Shown piece after piece: positions 6,144-11,042 of a stretch of DNA of 11,042 nt. The stretch is taken from the NCBI GenBank assembly GCA_047619485.1, contig JBLHKE010000202.1, positions 1 to 11,042 of the forward strand, given 5' to 3'. Positions within the stretch are counted from its first letter, which is position 1. Each line of letters starts with the position of its first letter. The notes under the pieces are model-generated. The model worked only from the letters and a program-made list of their open reading frames with translations, had not been told where the DNA came from and ran no database searches. A program made the position numbers and the translations under genes. This stretch comes from JBLHKE01 sp047619485. Lineage in GTDB: Bacteria; Verrucomicrobiota; Verrucomicrobiia; Verrucomicrobiales; DEV007.

Positions 6144-6866
6144 ATGAGTGACTCCCCAATGACCAAGTTGTCGGCAGACTATCTGGCGGCCTTGCGATTG
6201 CTTGTCGAGGGTGGTCTGGAACCGGGTCTGCAAGCGGCAGCGAATCTCGGCGCGACAGCTGATAAACTTCGACTTAGCTCCCTCGAGTTGGCAAGAATTC
6301 ATCATGCCGCGCTGACCGCGATCCTGACCATACCGACGTTCGCCAAGGATGAGGGATTCAGAATCTTACGCGCCTCGTTTTTCTTCAACGAGGCGCTGAC
6401 ACCCATCGAAAAAACCCATCGCAGCGCCCTGGAATCAAAAGCAGAATTGTGTGGAACCCATAAGAATCTTAGTCAGACACTGGAGGATCTGCTCGTCTCC
6501 CAACGCCAGATGGTTCGACAAATAGAGGAACTCAAATCGGCCGGGGATGCCCTGCGCACGAGTGAGGAGACTGCTGCCTATCTGTTAGTCGAGTCGAGAA
6601 CGATGGAGGAAGCTTTGCTTGCGGTGACACGCCGTAATCTCTCGGCCGATGAAACCGAACGGAAGCAGATGAGCCTGCGCCTGCAGGACGATATTGCACA
6701 GGCAATGCTCGGCATTCATGTTAGACTGTCTGCTCTAAAGGTGGCTGTCAGCGTTAGCCACGAAGACCTCGCCGGTCAGATCACGAGCGCCGAACGTTTG
6801 ATGGCGGAGTCGATAGAATCCATTGCCCGCTTCGCTAGCTCCTTCGACACTGACCGTGAAAACTAA
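6144..6866 (+). CDS. truncated histidine-kinase-like protein lacking His and ATPase domain
   Basis: A 240-residue soluble protein, paralogous to the kinase encoded next. Residues 1-97 form a helical sensor-type domain ending FFFNEALTPIEKTHRSALE, a pattern I associate with an RsbU-N-like domain (moderate confidence). Residues 98-165 look coiled-coil. Residues 171-233 match the HisKA_3 dimerisation helices, but the phosphoacceptor site reads ERKQMSLRLQDDIAQAML: Gln181 stands where the kinase has His. The protein ends right after the second dimerisation helix, so there is no HATPase domain. It therefore cannot autophosphorylate in the usual way. Because the frame is intact and overlaps the kinase start by 11 bp, it may be a partner or decoy subunit forming heterodimers, or a decaying duplicate. 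No Shine-Dalgarno is seen before the ATG. Confidence 0.85.
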   Translation: MSDSPMTKLSADYLAALRLLVEGGLEPGLQAAANLGATADKLRLSSLELARIHHAALTAILTIPTFAKDEGFRILRASFFFNEALTPIEKTHRSALESKAELCGTHKNLSQTLEDLLVSQRQMVRQIEELKSAGDALRTSEETAAYLLVESRTMEEALLAVTRRNLSADETERKQMSLRLQDDIAQAMLGIHVRLSALKVAVSVSHEDLAGQITSAERLMAESIESIARFASSFDTDREN

Positions 6867-8037
6867 ACTATCTGCTTTCTCCCGAAGCTATCTAGCGTCC
6901 TTGTGTGGCCACCTCGAGGAAGACGCGGAAGCAGTGCCCGTTGACGCGAAGACGCTAGGCCTGCTCGCGGTGAAAATCGGCTTGGAGACATTGGATTTGG
7001 CGAAGGTGCACGAGGAGGCCTTAATCGCCATCGTGTCTCCGAGTGAAACCGCTAGCGTGCGAAAGACATTGATCCGGCGCGCCGGTCAGTTCTTTGCCGA
7101 GGCAATCACGCCCATCGAACTGACACACCGGGGAGCGCTGGAGGCGAATGACCATTTGAAAGTCATGGTCGACGAATTGACGCATCGCACCGATGAACTC
7201 ACCGAGTCGAACCAGCAACTACTGAACGAGATCAACCAGCGCAAGACATTGGAGGAATCTTTGCGCGCCAGCGAGCAGACCTACCGCCAACTGCTGAAAA
7301 AGTCTTGTGCATTTCAGGATGAACTGCGCCTGTTATCAAGGCGATTACTCTCCGTGCAGGAGGAGGAGCGCAAGCGTATCAGCAGGGAGTTGCACGATCT
7401 GATCGCCCAGACGCTCACCGGCATCAACTTGCAACTAGCATTGATAAAATCCAAGGCGGTTTCCGACGTAGAAGAGTTTCATCAAAAGATCGAACTAACG
7501 CAGCAGCTAATCGAGAAATCCGTGGATGCCGTGCATCGCTTTGCACGTGATCTGCGGCCAACAGTCCTCGATGACTTGGGGTTGATCCCCGCATTGAAAT
7601 CCTATTTAGAGAGCTTCATGAAGGACACCGGTATTCGCGTGTCGCTGACCGCCTTCGCTGGCGTCGAGAAACTGGATAATGCCAGCCGCACGGTGCTGTA
7701 TCGTGTCGCTCAGGAAGCGCTCAACAATGTCGCACAGCACGCGAAAGCGAGCCGCACAAAAGTGAAAATCCATCAGCGTCAGGAGACGGTGTGCATGGAG
7801 ATTCATGACAACGGCAAGGGTTTCCAGATCGGCGGCGACGCATTCGTTGGTAAGCAGAGCAAGCGGCTCGGTCTGCTCGGGATGAGAGAGCGTGTGGAAA
7901 TGATCGGCGGTAGTTTGCGGGTGGAATCCGCCCCGGGAAAGGAAACCACCGTCTACGTAGAGATTCCCTACCTAGACACCGAGCCCAAGAAATCTGGTAG
8001 CAACAAATCTTCTAGAACCACCCCCAAATCCATATGA
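6856..8037 (+). CDS. sensor histidine kinase, HisKA_3/NarL type
   Basis: A 393-residue cytoplasmic kinase with no membrane segment. Residues 1-95 are the same sensor-type domain as the preceding protein, with FFAEAITPIELTHRGALE. A coiled coil spans about 97-150. HisKA_3 has ERKRISRELHDLIAQTLTGI with phosphoacceptor His180. The ATPase domain follows: N box around EALNNVAQHA (Asn291), G1 box DNGKGF (Asp318) and G2 box RLGLLGMRERVEMIGG. All elements for autophosphorylation are present. A ~20-residue Ser/Thr/Lys-rich tail follows the last strand. The frame also opens from a TTG at 6823, but GTG 6856, eleven bp inside the previous gene, best matches the paralog's start. It overlaps the response regulator by 4 bp (ATGA), so the two are almost certainly cognate. 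The stimulus is unknown. Confidence 0.93.
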   Translation: MKTKLSAFSRSYLASLCGHLEEDAEAVPVDAKTLGLLAVKIGLETLDLAKVHEEALIAIVSPSETASVRKTLIRRAGQFFAEAITPIELTHRGALEANDHLKVMVDELTHRTDELTESNQQLLNEINQRKTLEESLRASEQTYRQLLKKSCAFQDELRLLSRRLLSVQEEERKRISRELHDLIAQTLTGINLQLALIKSKAVSDVEEFHQKIELTQQLIEKSVDAVHRFARDLRPTVLDDLGLIPALKSYLESFMKDTGIRVSLTAFAGVEKLDNASRTVLYRVAQEALNNVAQHAKASRTKVKIHQRQETVCMEIHDNGKGFQIGGDAFVGKQSKRLGLLGMRERVEMIGGSLRVESAPGKETTVYVEIPYLDTEPKKSGSNKSSRTTPKSI

Positions 8038-8714
8038 GTGTTATTAATATCCTCCTCGCCGAAGACCATACGATCGTCCGTGAAGGTCTGCGCGCGCTGC
8101 TGGCATCGGAGAGCGATATCAAGATTATGGGCGAAGTCGACGATGGCCGGACGACCGTCGAACTCGCAAAAAAACTCCGCCCGGACGTCGTTGTGATGGA
8201 CATTGCGATGCCGCTGATGAACGGGATCGAAGCTACCCGGCAAATTTTGCGTGAGCTGCCGGAGACGAAGATCATCATCCTCTCTGCGCACAGCGACGAC
8301 GCGTATGTCGAGCAAGTCATGGCGCTCGGCGCGAAAGGTTACCTCATCAAGCAGTCCGCCGCTCATGTGCTGGCCGAGTCCATCCGCCGCGTCTATCGTG
8401 GTGAGACGTGTTTCAGTCCTATCATCTCCAAACGTCTCAACCATCACGAACTGAAGGCGCAGGCAGGTGGAGAGCTCCACGCGAGAAAGGACGCTGCATG
8501 TTTGACTTCTCGTGAATCGGAAGTGCTGCAGCTGATTGCCGAAGGCAAGGCGAACAAGCAAACCGCGGATGAGCTGGGCATAAGCATCAAGACCGTCGAA
8601 AAGCATCGCCAGAGCCTGATGAACAAACTCGACATCCACGACACGGCCGGCCTCACTCGCTATGCCATCGCAGCAGGAATTATTGAGAGCAGCGTGCAGG
8701 TAACCATCTTGTAG
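8034..8714 (+). CDS. NarL/FixJ-family response regulator
   Basis: A 226-residue regulator with the standard two-domain layout. The receiver has acidic residues Glu10 and Asp11 (LLAEDH), phosphoacceptor Asp56 (VVMDIAMP), Ser84 (IILSAH) and Lys106 (GYLIKQ). After a linker of about 30 residues, a LuxR-type helix-turn-helix starts at about residue 157 (LTSRESEVLQLIAEGKANKQ) and includes the recognition helix SIKTVEKHRQSLMNKL. Phosphorylation by the upstream HisKA_3 kinase should promote dimerisation and DNA binding. It is the last gene of the three-gene operon. Candidate targets are the neighbouring stress genes, and the palindrome at 8763 is one possible site, but this is inference. Confidence 0.95.
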   Translation: MSVINILLAEDHTIVREGLRALLASESDIKIMGEVDDGRTTVELAKKLRPDVVVMDIAMPLMNGIEATRQILRELPETKIIILSAHSDDAYVEQVMALGAKGYLIKQSAAHVLAESIRRVYRGETCFSPIISKRLNHHELKAQAGGELHARKDAACLTSRESEVLQLIAEGKANKQTADELGISIKTVEKHRQSLMNKLDIHDTAGLTRYAIAAGIIESSVQVTIL

Positions 8715-8762
8715 GGCGGCGCGAGGAGGCGGAATGAGATCTGGCAGACTCTCTGTGAGATG

Positions 8763-8780
8763 ATGGGGTGATCACCCCAT
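8763..8780. repeat. perfect 18-bp palindrome, element F
   Basis: ATGGGGTGATCACCCCAT is perfectly self-complementary. Its half, ATGGGGTGA, is the start of the repeat found at 5967 and, inverted, at 2663 and 6059. It lies 48 bp after the response regulator stop and 39 bp before the lipoprotein start. No T-run follows, so an intrinsic terminator is unlikely. An operator for a dimeric regulator, or a joined head-to-head form of the repeat, fits better. Confidence 0.7.
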
Positions 8781-8819
8781 TGCGTGGGTATGTCCTATGG
8801 TTGTAGCGGTTAGACCAAT

Positions 8820-9227
8820 ATGAAAATCAATCAATCCATCTCGAGTATCGTCTCCGGAATCTGCCTCCTTGCGCTAACCGCCTGTCAGACTAGCAGCCAG
8901 ACGCGTGGAACCGCGATCGGTGCTGGTGTCGGCGGCGGCCTCGGCGCCATCGCAGGAAACAATATCAAAGGCATCTCCAAGACCGAGGGCGCGATCGTCG
9001 GTGCCGTTGTCGGCGGTCTTCTGGGCAACCAGTCCGGGCGAAAGCAGGATCAGATCAACAACCTCCAGGGTCAGGTGAACCAGAATGTCGTCAACGTCCG
9101 TAACCGCAACGGCAGTGTGACCCCGGTTATTTTGTACCGATCCGGAAACGGCTGGCAGGGGCCGCGTGGCGAGGTCTACACAAACCTCCCTAGCGAAGGG
9201 CAACTAAAGCAGGCCTACGGCTTCTAG
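8820..9227 (+). CDS. glycine-zipper lipoprotein
   Basis: A 135-residue exported lipoprotein. Residues 1-21 are a signal peptide (positive Lys2, hydrophobic core) ending in the lipobox LTAC, so Cys22 should be lipidated. Residues 29-75 form a two-segment glycine zipper: GTAIGAGVGGGLGAIAG, then GAIVGAVVGGLLGNQSG, as in the 17-kDa surface antigen and OmpA-like glycine-zipper families. The C-terminal 50 residues are polar and include GNGWQGPRGEVYTNLPSEGQ. Such proteins sit in the envelope and are often stress-induced; the exact role is unknown. It starts a compact run: the next ATG is 5 bp after its stop. The gene follows the palindrome at 8763. Confidence 0.88.
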   Translation: MKINQSISSIVSGICLLALTACQTSSQTRGTAIGAGVGGGLGAIAGNNIKGISKTEGAIVGAVVGGLLGNQSGRKQDQINNLQGQVNQNVVNVRNRNGSVTPVILYRSGNGWQGPRGEVYTNLPSEGQLKQAYGF

Positions 9228-9232
9228 CCCAC

Positions 9233-10153
9233 ATGAGGAAACTTAAGAATATCCTTGTCGGCGTTGACTATTCGCAACCCTCGATCGGTGCCCTGCGCGA
9301 AGCGGCGCGCTGCGCCGCGTGGGACAATGCCTGTCTGACAGCGCTTCACGTCATCGATGACGAGCCGCTTGTGGAGATGCAGGACGAGGTCGAGATCGGA
9401 GAGGATTCGATCATTGACCATGCGCAGCGGCGGCTTGGATCGCATCTGGAAGGCATATTGGGCGAGGATCCCGGAGTCTACTTCGATGCCGTCATCGGCA
9501 ACCCGATTGAGCAGTTCCTGCTCGCTGCGGAACGAGCCTGCGCAGATCTAATCGTGCTCGGCTCCCACGGTCGCCTGAGCCGTAGATCTAGTCGCATCGG
9601 TGTTCTAGCAGAACGGTGCCTTCGCAAGGCGAGGCAGAACGTGTTGCTGGTGCGGGACGCAGAAGGTAGCCCGTTCCGTAGGGTCGTCGCCTGTATCGAT
9701 TTCTCTCCAACCTCGCGCAAGGCCGCGAAGCAGGCGATCCACGTGGCACAGCAGGATGGAAGCTCTTTGGAGTTCATCCACGTCTTTCGACCGGCTGCCG
9801 AGATACTCACCGCCCCGTCCATCGAGGCCGGGATTTTGTTTCCGCCGGTCGAGAATTTCGACGACCTCCGTGGGGCGGCGCTGGAGTCGAAATTGGAGCA
9901 CTTTGTCGCGCCACTCCTCGACGAATTTGGTTCGGTCGAGCACACGATTTCGATCATCGCAGACCCGAGCCCGCGTGCCGGGATCGTCGATCGCTTGAAC
10001 GAATCCAAGGCTGATCTCGTGGTGCTCGGCACGCGTGGCCGGACGACGCTGAAGAGTCTGTTGATGGGATCGACCGCGCAAAAAGTCCTACATACCACCA
10101 ACTGTTCCGCCCTTGTGGTGAAGCCGGACGGGTTCGAATACACCCTCGACTGA
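9233..10153 (+). CDS. tandem-domain universal stress protein
   Basis: A 306-residue protein with two UspA domains, about 1-142 and 149-306. Both begin with the canonical first strand (KNILVGVDYS; RRVVACIDFS). The second domain has a complete ATP loop at 266-280, G-T-R-G-x9-G-S, and ends SALVVKPDGFEYTLD, very close to the end of the single-domain protein at 3555-4010. The first domain's loop at 110-125 reads G-S-H-G-x9-G-V, lacking the final Ser/Thr, so its nucleotide binding may be weak or lost. This asymmetry is common in tandem USPs. It is 5 bp after the lipoprotein gene and its TGA overlaps the next ATG by one base. The ATG at 9233 matches the family start; no Shine-Dalgarno is visible. 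Confidence 0.93.
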   Translation: MRKLKNILVGVDYSQPSIGALREAARCAAWDNACLTALHVIDDEPLVEMQDEVEIGEDSIIDHAQRRLGSHLEGILGEDPGVYFDAVIGNPIEQFLLAAERACADLIVLGSHGRLSRRSSRIGVLAERCLRKARQNVLLVRDAEGSPFRRVVACIDFSPTSRKAAKQAIHVAQQDGSSLEFIHVFRPAAEILTAPSIEAGILFPPVENFDDLRGAALESKLEHFVAPLLDEFGSVEHTISIIADPSPRAGIVDRLNESKADLVVLGTRGRTTLKSLLMGSTAQKVLHTTNCSALVVKPDGFEYTLD

Positions 10154-10641
10154 TGTCCTACCCTGCGACCATGAAAATACTTTTACTGGGAGCCGGGGGC
10201 TTCATGGGTGTGAACCTGACCGAGCGACTGCTCGCGGATGGCTTCTACGATATGACTGCTCTGAATATCCACGACGAGAAGATTGCGCACCTGATCAACC
10301 ATCCGGCGCTCAACTGCCTCCACCTCAACATTGGCCAGCCTGACGATGCGCTGAAGATTATGGGGGTGGCGATCAAGAGGTGCGAAATTTCCGATGAGAG
10401 ATTCCGGATTGAGGAAGATCCACCAAGGCCAGAATTCATCTGCGCCTCTGGCGAGGAGCTCTACGTCGAAGGCTACCAGGACTGCGACCACCGCTCCCCT
10501 AATATCGACAGGGCGCGCAAGCTGCTTGAACGGGATCAGCAGTCTTATCTGGTTGCGGTCATCACCAAGACGATGGGATACTTCTTCAACGAACACCGCA
10601 AGAAGCAGGGCGCCCTGCGACAGCCGCAGATTCGAAAATGA
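10153..10641 (+). pseudogene. ArnA-like NAD-dependent epimerase with internal deletion
   Basis: A 162-residue open frame that joins two ends of a sugar-nucleotide epimerase/decarboxylase resembling the C-terminal domain of ArnA. Residues 7-58 give the N-terminal Rossmann start, MKILLLGAGGFMGVNLTERL, with the G-x-x-G-x-x-G NAD motif, and the HP-containing third strand. Residues 59-162 match the far C-terminus: NIGQPDD, then GYQDCDHRSPNIDRARKLLE. The roughly 190 residues between, with the catalytic Ser/Thr and Tyr-x3-Lys, are missing; the joint lies near 10318-10332. The frame is still open and is coupled to both neighbours (1-bp overlap upstream, ATGA overlap downstream). Epimerase activity is not expected. 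A start at 10171 (Met7) matches the family better than 10153. It may be translated, perhaps only keeping coupling to the antiporter. Confidence 0.75.
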
Positions 10642-11042
10642 ACATTCTCTTACTGATCCTCGGACTCGTCATCCTAACCGTCGGTGCGGAATCTCTGGTG
10701 AGAGGCGCGTCGACCGTCGCCCAACGACTCGGACTCAGCCAGCTAGTGATCGGATTGACGATCGTCGCCTTCGGCACAAGTGCGCCCGAACTTGCTGTCT
10801 CGGTCAAATCAAGTCTGGCGGGGCAGGGGGGCATCGCGATGGGCAATGTGATTGGCTCGAACATTTTCAACATCGCTGCAATTCTCTCGATCGCGGCGAT
10901 GATCTGTCCGCTGGAAGTTAACCTATCGATCGTAAAGCGGGATCTCCCGCTGTTGCTCGCGGTCTCGGTGCTGTTCTCCGTGATGCTCATGTTCGGTGAC
11001 GGGGTGACCCGGTGGGAAGGCGCTCTGCTGATTTCGGGATTG
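10638..11042 (+). CDS. CaCA-family Na+/Ca2+ antiporter, N-terminal part
   Basis: The frame runs off the window; 135 residues are visible out of about 310-360 expected. It starts NILLLILGLVILTVGAESLV, then shows the first alpha repeat of the calcium/cation antiporter family: FGTSAPELAVSVKSSLAGQG followed by GNVIGSNIFNIAAIL. The residues G-T-S-A-P-E and G-S-N-x-x-N are the ion-binding signature of YrbG-type and NCX-type exchangers. About four hydrophobic segments are visible in this part. It would export Ca2+ from the cytoplasm in exchange for Na+ or H+; ion specificity cannot be told from this piece. The ATG overlaps the upstream stop by 4 bp. Confidence 0.92.
   Translation, partial: MNILLLILGLVILTVGAESLVRGASTVAQRLGLSQLVIGLTIVAFGTSAPELAVSVKSSLAGQGGIAMGNVIGSNIFNIAAILSIAAMICPLEVNLSIVKRDLPLLLAVSVLFSVMLMFGDGVTRWEGALLISGL

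Noticed and set aside
7968..8639. Minus-strand 223-codon frame opposite the response regulator
   Set aside because: The plus-strand product has every receiver and LuxR motif; the antisense frame has no domain.
874..8780. CRISPR array made from the recurring 18-20 bp element
   Set aside because: Copies are scattered over 8 kb in both orientations with irregular spacing and no spacers; no cas gene is present.

Overview
The window is an accessory stress-response region of a Gram-negative bacterium. A lipoprotein signal with a lipobox followed by a glycine zipper indicates an outer membrane. Most genes are GC-rich and are packed with 1 to 14 bp start/stop overlaps, and few starts have a clear Shine-Dalgarno sequence. 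The style of the stress proteins, the NarL-type kinase and regulator, and the short intergenic repeats loosely suggest a Verrucomicrobiota-like host. That is a low-confidence guess; nothing here is a phylogenetic marker.

Left part (1-3568): a mobile, decaying region. A 126-bp direct repeat (1-126 and 2770-2895, no mismatch seen) brackets about 2.6 kb. This interval holds a broken ISL3-like transposase remnant, an intact AT-richer MFS transporter of the YcaD type, and a fragment of a histidine phosphatase. The second repeat copy runs directly into a tandem-domain universal stress protein gene that is dead: it has no ATG, one frameshift, one stop codon and a truncated second domain.

Middle part (3555-5911): an intact single-domain UspA protein faces a minus-strand pair, a DUF302 protein followed by a zinc-dependent alcohol dehydrogenase of the Thermoanaerobacter secondary-ADH type.

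Right part (6144-11042): two plus-strand gene runs. The first has three overlapping genes: a histidine-kinase-like protein that lacks both the phosphoacceptor His and the ATPase domain, a complete paralogous HisKA_3 kinase, and a NarL/LuxR response regulator. The second has a glycine-zipper lipoprotein, a tandem UspA protein, an internally deleted ArnA-like sugar epimerase, and the start of a CaCA-family Na+/Ca2+ antiporter that runs off the window.

How it fits together (inference): the kinase, pseudokinase and regulator probably sense a stress and control the surrounding stress genes. A short element, ATGGGGTGAAACCCTAC, recurs singly or as inverted pairs in the intergenic space ahead of almost every transcription unit here. 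It is either a REP-like dispersed repeat or a shared operator. The two most interesting items are this repeat family and the pseudokinase-kinase pair.
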